Part shown: positions 1 through 5,064 of the stretch, piece by piece
Layout: every line of letters begins with the position of its first letter
How positions within the stretch are numbered: position 1 is the first letter of the stretch
From: Planctomycetaceae bacterium
GTDB lineage: Bacteria; Planctomycetota; Planctomycetia; Planctomycetales; Planctomycetaceae
Direction: 5' to 3'
NCBI GenBank assembly: GCA_020426125.1
Contig: JAGQQQ010000574.1
Location: 1-5,064, forward strand
DNA: 5,064 bases
The notes under the pieces: model-generated
Database searches by the model: none
The model's input: only the letters and a program-made list of their open reading frames with translations
What the model was told of the DNA's origin: nothing
Program-made: the position numbers and the translations under genes

Positions 1-1
1 C

Positions 2-181
2 CGCACGACTCATCTGGATGGGATCGAACGGCTCCGCGCCTCACACTCCTTTTCCTTTGAGCTTCAACCCGTTGACAAACGTCACATCAGCCATTGGGAG
101 CGGACACTTCTCTCGGATCAGGTCCGCTGGTTGACATTTCACGAGTATCAGCAGCAGTTGCTCGCCGCTCAAGCGAAGTGA
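2..181 (+). CDS. C-terminal end of an unrecognised protein (partial, 5' end outside the window)
   Basis: An open frame runs from the window edge to a TGA at 179-181 and gives 59 residues of a C-terminus. I do not recognise the family. The visible part is hydrophilic and mixed-charge, rich in His, Arg, Trp and Gln. It contains an SHWERTLLSDQVRWLTF stretch and ends in a Gln/Ala-rich helix-like tail (QQQLLAAQAK). No membrane segment or signal is visible. The composition looks like real coding sequence, and frame 1 on this strand is closed by a TGA at 58-60, but frame 3 stays open to about 132, so the assignment is only moderately secure. No clear intrinsic terminator follows. The next thing downstream is an IS relic, so insertion may have separated this gene from its original neighbour. 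Confidence 0.5.
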   Translation, partial: RTTHLDGIERLRASHSFSFELQPVDKRHISHWERTLLSDQVRWLTFHEYQQQLLAAQAK

Positions 182-212
182 GCGTCGGCAAACCGACCGC
201 ATGCCTCCTTCA

Positions 213-228
213 GAACGTGTTTTGAAAA
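213..228 (+). repeat. Candidate left terminal inverted repeat of the IS relic
   Basis: The string GAACGTGTTTTGAAAA lies about 70 bp before the first ATG near the transposase remnant. That spacing and the GTGTTTTGAAAA character resemble the outer ends of IS5-family elements. No convincing inverted partner is present to the right of the relic. The closest is a poor match around 583-603, so the right end appears to be lost. No target-site duplication could be found. This is a call from pattern and position only. Confidence 0.3.
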
Positions 229-251
229 TCGAATGGAGATAAAAGAAGCTA

Positions 252-293
252 CGGCTCCCTTATTCATCTCTCGAAACTCCAAGGATGGAGCCG
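252..293 (+). repeat. Short inverted repeat in front of the transposase remnant
   Basis: CGGCTCC at 252-258 pairs with GGAGCCG at 287-293, with a 28-nt loop. It lies between the candidate IS end and the transposase remnant. It may be a secondary structure limiting readthrough into the transposase, as many IS elements carry, but the arms are only 7 bp and chance is possible. Confidence 0.2.
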
Positions 294-633
294 CAGTCAT
301 GAGGAACGGGAATTAGCCTCCGATCTGACAGATCGAAAATGGGCGATCATTCGAAGGTTGCTTCCCGCCCGGTCTCGGCGTGGTCGGCCTCCGATTGACC
401 GACGGCGGATTCTCGATGAGATTTTCTCCCTTCTTCGAGCAGGATGCCAATAGCGAATGCTCCCCAAGGAGTTCCCGCGTGGGAACTACGGTCTACGGGA
501 TCTTCCGGAAGTGGGTGAAGTCAGGGCTTTGGCAACGCATTCAAGACACACTGCGAGGACGGCTGAGGAAAGCCATCCAGCCGTTTCTCGAAACGTGCGT
601 TCCCATCCCTTGTTCATGGACTCCATGACTTGA
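285..633 (+). pseudogene. IS5-family transposase remnant (N-terminal DUF4096-like part), frameshifted and truncated
   Basis: Reading across frames recovers the N-terminal domain of an IS5/IS427-type transposase. In frame 1 (about 298-450) there is SDLTDRKWAIIRRLLPARS, then RRGRPPIDRRRILDEIFSLLRAGCQ. The codon that should be the Trp of the family's GCQWRMLP motif is TAG at 451-453, followed by RMLPKEFP. After about 478 the match moves to frame 2, with TTVYGIFRKWVKSGLWQRI and then RLRKAIQ. Near 598 it returns to frame 1 with RSHPLFMDSMT, matching the region just before the first catalytic Asp block (usually DSQSVKT), and then hits TGA at 631-633. A possible start is ATG at 285, which would need one further frame correction near 297. 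The DDE catalytic core is absent. The element cannot make a transposase and would need a relative to move it. The IS5-family call is firm; the exact subgroup is inferred. Confidence 0.82.
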
Positions 634-644
634 ATCACCACGCC

Positions 645-677
645 AAGGGGCCGTGATCGGGCCGGAGCCCCCCTTTT
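645..677 (+). terminator. Weak hairpin with a T run between the IS relic and the transporter gene
   Basis: AAGGGG at 645-650 can pair with CCCCTT at 670-675, leaving a GC-rich loop of 19 nt. On the plus strand it runs into TTTT at 674-677. On the minus strand, where the transporter gene ends at 689, the stem is not followed by a T run. If it acts at all on that side it would be a poor terminator. No better terminator is visible downstream of the transporter, so its transcript may run into the IS relic. Confidence 0.22.
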
Positions 678-688
678 CGAAAGTTGAT

Positions 689-2023
689 TCAAATGGGCCC
701 TTTAGCGGGAACGAGCTCGAGGGGATTGTCGCTGCACAGAGTCTCCGAGCCGGGCCGGTAGAACAACGCTACGGGAGCCAAGATCATCCCTGCTGCAAGA
801 AATAATGTGCAGGGGGGCAGGTTGTTGGCTTGCTGAATTGGAACCGCGATCTTGTAAAAGACGCCGGACATGTAGATGCCGATCCAGTTCATCAGGTTCA
901 TCGCTGCGATGACGCGGCCTTTGTGAGCGGTTGGGGCCTTCGCCTGAATGTACGCGGCGAGGGGAACATTGAAGATCCCGGCACAGAGGCCGATCCAGAT
1001 TAGGGCGATCGCGGAGCCGCTGACACCGATCACGTTGGCTCCATTCGCTCCCCCAGGGAGGCCGACCGCGATCAATCCCAGCAGCATGCCAAAACTGCCA
1101 AGCTGGACGAGCTTGCCGTTGAATTTGTCGTGTGAAAGGAGCATCCCGACGATACAGCCGACGGCGATTCCCAGTCCCGTTGAGGCCGCAAGAAACCCCG
1201 TCTGGCTTTCCGAGAGATTGAGTTGCAAAAGTCCCAGATCATTGATCGCAGGCGGATAAACAAGTCCCCCCGCCGACCAGAAAGCGGACGTTGCCAAGAG
1301 TGCCAGAAGCAACTTGCGATCCCCCAGGATCTCCCGGCGAGTTTCCGAATTGACGAAAAAGTTTGAGGGCACGAACTCCAGGCCCGGGTGGGCGACCGGC
1401 GTTCTCGGAAGAATTAGCGATGTCAGAGTTCCCACGATGGCAATCGCTATGCAGACGTACGAGGCCCGATACAAATGTTCGTCACCGGCCCACTCTTTGA
1501 CCACTCCCGACAACGCAAACCCGAGGATGATGGCGATAAACATTGTCATTTGAATGACGCCGTTGACCTTGGGGAGGTCATCGTCATGGAAGAGTTCAGG
1601 GAAGATTCCGTATTTCGAAGGGCCGAAGAATGCACTCTGGGCACCCATGAGAAACAGCACCAGGAACAGAAATTTGAGATTGCCACTGGCGAAGGCGGCC
1701 ATCCCCATCAGCATGACAACGATCTCCAGCACCTTGCTCAGGATCACGATCCGTTGCTTGCTGAATCGGTCCGCCAGAAATCCGCAGAACCCGGAGAGCA
1801 GAATAAACGGAATCGAGAACGCGATCGTCGCCGTCCCTTGAGCCGAATCACTGCCAGCGGCCACACAGACGAACAACACGATCTGTTTGAACAGATTGTC
1901 ATTGAAGACGCCGAGGAACTGCGTCAACAGCATCCCGATGAAGGACCGATGCCAAAAGACCCCTTTCCCGAGCGCTTGCGAGGGGCGAACAGCCTCTGTT
2001 GCCGAATCAGATGTCGATGTCAT
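689..2023 (-). CDS. Major facilitator superfamily transporter, LplT/Aas-like (putative lysophospholipid or lipid flippase)
   Basis: This 444-residue polytopic inner-membrane protein has about 12 hydrophobic segments. Sequence signs of the LplT/Aas branch of the MFS are FLGVFNDNLFK at residues 36-46 in the first membrane helix, a motif-A loop GFLADRFSKQR at about 81-91, GPSKYGIFP at 134-142, and a C-terminal-half block NVPLAAYIQAKAP followed by HKGRVIAAMNLMN. In Proteobacteria this group flips lysophosphatidylethanolamine inward for re-acylation. Aas-type versions are fused to acyltransferase and acyl-ACP synthetase domains. Here only the transporter part exists, and no acyltransferase is encoded nearby, so the substrate is inferred. 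The chosen ATG (2021-2023) lies inside the end of the upstream topoisomerase gene and has a purine-rich GGGGGAAG a few bases before it, which supports translational coupling. The next Met, residue 31, would cut into the first helix. The family is secure; the substrate is not. Confidence 0.88.
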   Translation of the reverse strand: MTSTSDSATEAVRPSQALGKGVFWHRSFIGMLLTQFLGVFNDNLFKQIVLFVCVAAGSDSAQGTATIAFSIPFILLSGFCGFLADRFSKQRIVILSKVLEIVVMLMGMAAFASGNLKFLFLVLFLMGAQSAFFGPSKYGIFPELFHDDDLPKVNGVIQMTMFIAIILGFALSGVVKEWAGDEHLYRASYVCIAIAIVGTLTSLILPRTPVAHPGLEFVPSNFFVNSETRREILGDRKLLLALLATSAFWSAGGLVYPPAINDLGLLQLNLSESQTGFLAASTGLGIAVGCIVGMLLSHDKFNGKLVQLGSFGMLLGLIAVGLPGGANGANVIGVSGSAIALIWIGLCAGIFNVPLAAYIQAKAPTAHKGRVIAAMNLMNWIGIYMSGVFYKIAVPIQQANNLPPCTLFLAAGMILAPVALFYRPGSETLCSDNPLELVPAKGPI

Positions 2024-3932
2024 CCACTTCCCCCGCTTCGTCCATGATCATTCGATAACGTTCGGAGGCGTCTTTTCCCAACAACTGCGAGAAGATGGCA
2101 TCCGCTTCAACCGCACTTTCGATATCCACACGAAGCAATGTCCGCGTGGCGGGATCGAGAGTGGTTTCCTTGAGCTGTGGGGCGTTCATTTCTCCCAGTC
2201 CTTTAAACCGCTGGACGTCCACATTGCGGTTCTGCGGCAGACTGGCGAGGATTTCTTCCTTATCGGCGTCATCCTGAGCGTAATGGCGCTCCTTCCCCAC
2301 TTCGATTTTGTAGAGCGGAGGCTGAGCCAGGTAGAGCTTGCCCTGCTGAATGAGATCGCGCATGTGTCGGAAGAAAAAGGTGAGCAACAGCGTGCTGATG
2401 TGATAGCCGTCACTGTCGGCATCCATCAGCAGGATGATCTTGTCATAACGGAGTTTGTGGACATCGAAGTGGGGGCCGATCCCCGTTCCCAAGGATTCGA
2501 CGAGATCCTTCACTTCCTGATTCTGCAGAATCTTGCCGAGTGACAACGACTCGGTATTCAGGATTTTCCCCTTGAGCGGCAGCACGGCCTGAATCCGCGA
2601 ATCGCGGCCACTCGCAGCGGTTCCCCCGGCGGACTGGCCTTCAACGATGAACAATTCGCACTCTTCAGCTTTGGTAGAACGGCAGTCGAGCAGTTTGCCC
2701 GGGAGGTTGCTTTTCTTGCCGCTGCTCCCCTTGCGACGGATCTCCTTGACCGCGTCCCGGCTGGCGGCGCGAGCACGGGCCGCGAGGATAATCCGCCCGA
2801 TGATTCCATCCGCTGTGGAACGGTTGTTATTCAGCCAGTTCTCCAGAGCGGGACGAACCACGCCCTCGGTGAGAGAACTCATCTCGGGATTGTTCAACCG
2901 GTCCTTCGTCTGACCCTGAAACATGGGGTCGTTGTGAAACACCGAGAGGATGGCGACAACTCCTTCGCGAATGTCATCGGGGGAGATCGTGAGACCTTTC
3001 ACCTTGATGTCGTGGACATCCATGAAGTTCTTGACGGCCTTCGCGATCCCTGACCGGAACCCCGACTCATGAGTCCCCCCGCCGCGGGTCCGAATTCCAT
3101 TCACATAGCTGCGGATATGCTCATCCGTCGATTCGGTCCATTTGAGCACCATCTCCAGGCGAATCTTGCCTTCGTCCTTGTCCGCGGTGAACAGGTTTTC
3201 GTGAATCGGCTTCCGCTTGTCTTCCTCAATGATTTTGCCGAGATAGGCAATGATGCCATCGGGATGGTGCAGTTCGTATTTTTCCCCTTTCGTCTCGTCG
3301 ACAAAGGTGATCTTCAGTCCGCCATGAATGTAGGAGATGTCTTCCAGGTGCTGACGAATCGTGTCCGCGTGGAACTGGACGCGCCGAAAGATTTCGTCAT
3401 CGGGACGGAAAAAGATCGTGGTCCCGTGTCCGCGAAACGGCCGGACTTGTTCGACTTTGGTCGTCGGTCGGCCCCGTTTGTAGCGTTGCCGCCATTCGTA
3501 GCCGTCGCGATGGACCGTCGCGATCATTTGCTCGGAAAGTGCGTTCACGGCGGATGACCCGATGCCGTGGAGCCCGCCGCTACGAACGTAGTTCTTTTCG
3601 GAGAATTTCCCCCCCGCGTAGAGCGTGGTGAGAATTACCTCCAGAGCAGACTTCCCAGTCTTTTTATGCTTGTCGACGGGGATGCCCCGCCCATTGTCCG
3701 AGACGGTAATCGAACAGCCATCTTTGTGGAGCGTGACATCGATCCGGTCACATTCTCCCGCGAGATACTCGTCGACCGAGTTGTCGACCACTTCCCAGAC
3801 CAAGTGGTGCAACCCACGGGAATCGACGCCGCCGATATACATCGACGGCCGTTTGCGAACATGCTCGAGTCCTTCGAGAACTTCGATGTCATCCGCGACG
3901 TAGCTGGATGATCCTTTAACGGGGGCGGCCAT
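2007..3932 (-). CDS. gyrB: Type IIA DNA topoisomerase subunit B (DNA gyrase B / topoisomerase IV ParE-like)
   Basis: This 641-residue protein is the ATPase and TOPRIM subunit that works with a GyrA/ParC partner to pass one DNA duplex through another. GHKL ATPase: E47 and N51 in WEVVDNSVDE, D79 in DNGRGIP, GGKF at 107-110, and the glycine-rich lid GGLHGIGSSAVNALS at 119-133. Transducer: QTKDRLNNPE at 341-350 with the ATP-contacting K343. TOPRIM: E431 in VEGQSAGGTA, PLKGKILN at 452-459, D504/D506/D508 in DADSDG, then QPPLYKI and QRFKGLGEMN at 574-583. It lacks the roughly 170-residue insert of E. coli GyrB, so its architecture is the short type of Gram-positive GyrB or of ParE. Oddities are Q433 and S507 where families usually have Asp and Val, and an unusual C-terminus ending VDDIDI. 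The start at 3930-3932 was chosen because family homology begins about 15 residues in and GGAAGA lies just upstream. The same frame stays open back to 4217, but that stretch contains a terminator and no family similarity. No gyrA/parC is adjacent. GyrB versus ParE cannot be settled here. Confidence 0.93.
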   Translation of the reverse strand: MAAPVKGSSSYVADDIEVLEGLEHVRKRPSMYIGGVDSRGLHHLVWEVVDNSVDEYLAGECDRIDVTLHKDGCSITVSDNGRGIPVDKHKKTGKSALEVILTTLYAGGKFSEKNYVRSGGLHGIGSSAVNALSEQMIATVHRDGYEWRQRYKRGRPTTKVEQVRPFRGHGTTIFFRPDDEIFRRVQFHADTIRQHLEDISYIHGGLKITFVDETKGEKYELHHPDGIIAYLGKIIEEDKRKPIHENLFTADKDEGKIRLEMVLKWTESTDEHIRSYVNGIRTRGGGTHESGFRSGIAKAVKNFMDVHDIKVKGLTISPDDIREGVVAILSVFHNDPMFQGQTKDRLNNPEMSSLTEGVVRPALENWLNNNRSTADGIIGRIILAARARAASRDAVKEIRRKGSSGKKSNLPGKLLDCRSTKAEECELFIVEGQSAGGTAASGRDSRIQAVLPLKGKILNTESLSLGKILQNQEVKDLVESLGTGIGPHFDVHKLRYDKIILLMDADSDGYHISTLLLTFFFRHMRDLIQQGKLYLAQPPLYKIEVGKERHYAQDDADKEEILASLPQNRNVDVQRFKGLGEMNAPQLKETTLDPATRTLLRVDIESAVEADAIFSQLLGKDASERYRMIMDEAGEVDDIDI

Positions 3933-4074
3933 GGTCTTCCGTGATCCTGCAAGTGGGGACAAGCGATGCCTTGGAAAGTTAGGTAACTCTCCCTCGAGAC
4001 GCAATTGATATCCCAATGTCTCGGTGGTCTCCTGTCGAACTTGAAACCGCCGATGGAAGACGGGGATTGCCCCC
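3933..4074 (-). promoter_or_regulatory. Leader of the topoisomerase/transporter unit; promoter expected here but not pinpointed
   Basis: Because a strong minus-strand terminator ends at about 4075, the topoisomerase gene must be transcribed from a promoter inside these roughly 140 bp. The best box pair I see on the minus strand is TTGCGT, 17 nt, TAACTT (about 3977-4005 on the plus axis), which matches only half of each sigma-70 hexamer. GGAAGA just before the ATG at 3932 is the likely ribosome-binding site. A small GGGG-ATTG-CCCC hairpin (4062-4073) sits directly after the terminator T-tract. The region is assigned by context and the exact promoter is a guess. Confidence 0.3.
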
Positions 4075-4134
4075 AGCAAAAAGAAGCGAGCCCTCACCGG
4101 GTCTGTGCGGATTAGACCAGGGTGGAGGCTCGCT
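4075..4134 (-). terminator. Strong intrinsic terminator downstream of the thioredoxin-like gene
   Basis: Read on the minus strand, AGCGAGCC (4134-4127) pairs perfectly with GGCTCGCT (4092-4085). The stem continues past a 2-nt mismatch with a further 4 bp, and past a small irregularity with GGTCT/AGACC (100-104 and 114-118 within 4100-4118), leaving a 9-nt loop. It is followed immediately by TTCTTTTTGC. This is a textbook rho-independent terminator for transcripts coming from the thioredoxin-like gene, whose stop lies about 150 bp upstream. It insulates the topoisomerase gene and argues against the longer reading frame that would run through it. Confidence 0.78.
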
Positions 4135-4287
4135 CTCGAAGACATGAGCGTCGAAGACCAAAACCGCGACGGTTGGCAACGTCTGCGGTTTATACAACAC
4201 CCCTCACCATTGCTCACCGAGTCATGTCAACCCAGTCGAGACGCTCGAGAATTCGGTTCGGGTTCGTCAGGGGTGAATAGAAAACCA

Positions 4288-4743
4288 CTAGCGGACGGCT
4301 GTCGGTTGGATTGTCACAGGGACCGACTTTTCTCTTGCCGAGGTCAATTGGGTGAGCATAGCCGGGCCTGACTTGTAACCGACAACCCGATTGAGTTCCC
4401 GACCATCCGGAGAGAGCATCACCAACGTCGGAAAGCCACGAACGCCAAGTGATTTGGCGAGATCCTTGTGACGGTCGCCATCGACCTTGATCGGCACGAA
4501 TTGAGTCTGGATCTCTTCACGAACAGCGTCGTGGGACCAAGTTGTCTGGTCCAGTTTTTTGCAGTAGTGGCACCAACTGGTGGTGAAATACAACAGCATC
4601 GGCCGTTGGGATTGACGGGCCACCGTGACGCCGGCTTGAGGGTTTTCAATCCAGGAGATGCCACGCCCGGAGTCGGCGGCGAATAATGCCACGGCGGTCA
4701 AAACGGTTGCGGAGAGCAGGAGGGCGGTTGTGAAGTGTCGCAT
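4288..4743 (-). CDS. Exported thioredoxin-fold protein (thioredoxin_7 / DsbD-gamma-like) with a CHYC active site
   Basis: This 151-residue protein begins with a typical Sec signal peptide: MRH, then a hydrophobic core TALLLSATVLTAVALF at about 6-21, with likely cleavage after AA at 22-23. The mature part is a thioredoxin fold with LLYFTTSWCHYCKKLD carrying the redox pair C58 and C61, a middle strand FVPIKVDGD at 82-90, and the cis-proline motif GFPT at 103-106. It ends with a G-rich strand (SPDGRELNRVVGY) and a C-terminal helix. It probably acts outside the cytoplasm as a disulfide reductase or isomerase, or delivers reducing power to a secreted partner. The partner cannot be named from the window. 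The ATG at 4741-4743 is preferred because the signal peptide starts there. The frame continues to an earlier ATG at 4839, but that adds 32 polar residues in front of the signal. No clear Shine-Dalgarno sequence precedes the ATG. Confidence 0.88.
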   Translation of the reverse strand: MRHFTTALLLSATVLTAVALFAADSGRGISWIENPQAGVTVARQSQRPMLLYFTTSWCHYCKKLDQTTWSHDAVREEIQTQFVPIKVDGDRHKDLAKSLGVRGFPTLVMLSPDGRELNRVVGYKSGPAMLTQLTSAREKSVPVTIQPTAVR

Positions 4744-4745
4744 GT

Positions 4746-4880
4746 CGAAAAGCTTTCGTGATGTCGCTGGGATGGGTGGATGACGAAACGTCGGAGGGGA
4801 TTTCTTGTCGACAAAAGTAAGGATCGACAATCGACGCAAACGAGTCGGTAAGCTGCCTCACACATCACGAAAACTTTCAG
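4746..4880. repeat. Imperfect 19-bp inverted repeat bracketing the thioredoxin-like gene leader
   Basis: The plus-strand segment at 4746-4764 (CGAAAAGCTTTCGTGATGT) matches the reverse complement of 4862-4880 at 16 of 19 positions, including an unbroken 11 bp (TTTCGTGATGT against ACATCACGAAA). Each copy is itself nearly palindromic around AAA-CTTT. One copy sits directly next to the start codon and the other about 120 bp upstream of it, so the pair could be operator sites or ends of a small element. Function is inferred only. Confidence 0.35.
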
Positions 4881-4902
4881 GTGCGGCGAACACTTTAATC
4901 GA

Positions 4903-4919
4903 GGGAAAAGAACTTTCCC
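4903..4919. promoter_or_regulatory. Palindrome GGGAAA-N5-TTTCCC upstream of the thioredoxin-like gene
   Basis: Perfect 6-bp arms at 4903-4908 and 4914-4919 are separated by five bases. The centre shares the AAA-CTTT core seen in the two repeat copies at 4746 and 4862. A dimeric regulator site is plausible, but no regulator is encoded here and no confident -35/-10 pair could be placed next to it. Confidence 0.22.
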
Positions 4920-4954
4920 GCCCAGAACCGTTGTCAGAACAACAACTTTTGATG

Positions 4955-4999
4955 CCGAAAATGAGACAAGCCCGGTCGTGAAGTTTCACGACCGGGCTT
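4955..4999 (-). terminator. Perfect hairpin, likely terminator of the gene entering at the right edge
   Basis: AAGCCCGGTCGTGAA at 4968-4982 is the exact reverse complement of 4985-4999. This gives a very stable stem of about 14 bp with a 4-nt loop. On the minus strand it begins 31 nt after the stop at 5031-5033 and is followed by TGTCTCATTTT, a moderately T-rich tail. That placement fits an intrinsic terminator for the partial minus-strand gene. The plus strand after the hairpin is not T-rich. Confidence 0.62.
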
Positions 5000-5030
5000 C
5001 ATGAATGGGGCGTCCAAAGAAAGCCAGGAA

Positions 5031-5064
5031 CTATTTCAGCGGGATGGCAAAGTCGCCATGCATG
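5031..5064 (-). CDS. Extreme C-terminus of a minus-strand gene (partial, rest outside the window)
   Basis: On the minus strand the last bases read MHGDFAIPLK followed by TAG at 5033-5031. Ten codons are too few to identify a family. The call rests on a clean stop followed at a suitable distance by a strong hairpin, and on the minus-strand orientation shared with the other genes. The Met is not proposed as a start; the frame should continue beyond the edge. Confidence 0.5.
   Translation of the reverse strand, partial: MHGDFAIPLK

Larger units (their letters stand above)
4744..4967 (-). other. Intergenic leader of the thioredoxin-like gene
   Basis: No further gene is visible between the thioredoxin-like start and the hairpin at 4968. 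Besides the palindromes listed separately, it holds a perfect 10-bp palindrome TTGTCGACAA at 4805-4814. A second TCGACAA at 4824-4830 is followed directly by another TCGAC. The promoter must lie here, because a terminator-like hairpin ends the neighbouring gene upstream, but no convincing sigma-70 boxes were found. Confidence 0.4.

Noticed and set aside
583..603. Right terminal inverted repeat of the IS relic
   Set aside because: The match to the reverse complement of 213-228 is poor, needs gaps, and lies inside the transposase remnant.
1475..2047. A 190-codon plus-strand open frame opposite the transporter gene
   Set aside because: It is highly charged, has no recognisable domain, and is fully antisense to a clear MFS gene; a codon shadow.
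1887..2543. A 218-codon plus-strand open frame opposite the end of the topoisomerase gene and the start of the transporter
   Set aside because: It spans the boundary of two convincing minus-strand genes and shows no family signature; antisense shadow.
3069..3557. A 162-codon plus-strand open frame opposite the topoisomerase ATPase/transducer region
   Set aside because: Its translation mirrors conserved minus-strand codons and has no independent support.
4189..4230. TTGACA (4230-4225) and TATAAA (4194-4189) on the minus strand as a promoter
   Set aside because: Both boxes look good alone, but the spacer is 30 nt instead of about 17. Any transcript from it would also meet the strong terminator at 4134-4075 at once.
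4105..4371. An 88-codon plus-strand open frame across the thioredoxin stop region
   Set aside because: It overlaps the terminator and the end of the thioredoxin-like gene, with no ribosome-binding site or recognisable content.
1..5064. CRISPR array, tRNA or rRNA genes, retron or defence-system cluster
   Set aside because: No regularly spaced direct repeats, no recognisable RNA-gene structure, and no nuclease, reverse transcriptase or toxin-antitoxin signature on either strand.

Overview
The window holds part of a bacterial chromosome with moderately high GC. It has four minus-strand genes or gene ends, plus a short plus-strand region with a gene end and a dead insertion-sequence relic. The organism is probably a planctomycete or a relative. 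That is inferred from codon style, a loose gene arrangement with long leaders, a small secreted thioredoxin-like protein and a stand-alone type IIA topoisomerase B subunit. No rRNA, tRNA or lineage marker confirms it.

Layout, left to right. (1) 2-181 (+): the last 59 codons of an unrecognised protein. (2) About 210-633 (+): a decayed IS5-family transposase remnant with an in-frame stop and frame changes, preceded by a candidate left terminal repeat. (3) 689-2023 (-): a 444-residue MFS transporter with the sequence hallmarks of the LplT/Aas lysophospholipid-flippase group. (4) 2007-3932 (-): a 641-residue GyrB/ParE-type DNA topoisomerase B subunit with unusual residues at its TOPRIM site. Its stop overlaps the transporter start by 17 bp, so the two are probably one transcription unit. 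(5) 3933-4287: a leader with a strong minus-strand intrinsic terminator, which separates the topoisomerase unit from the gene upstream. (6) 4288-4743 (-): a small exported thioredoxin-fold protein with a CHYC active site. (7) 4744-5030: an intergenic region with several inverted repeats and a perfect 15-bp-arm hairpin. (8) 5031-5064 (-): the last codons of another minus-strand gene, which that hairpin probably terminates.

The topoisomerase subunit would supply ATP-driven strand passage, with an A subunit encoded elsewhere. The transporter is a membrane protein with no obvious functional link to it apart from overlap and co-transcription. The thioredoxin-like protein works outside the cytoplasm and is a separate unit. 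I found no convincing new multi-gene system. The points most worth a second look are the altered TOPRIM residues, the topoisomerase/transporter coupling and the palindrome cluster upstream of the thioredoxin gene.
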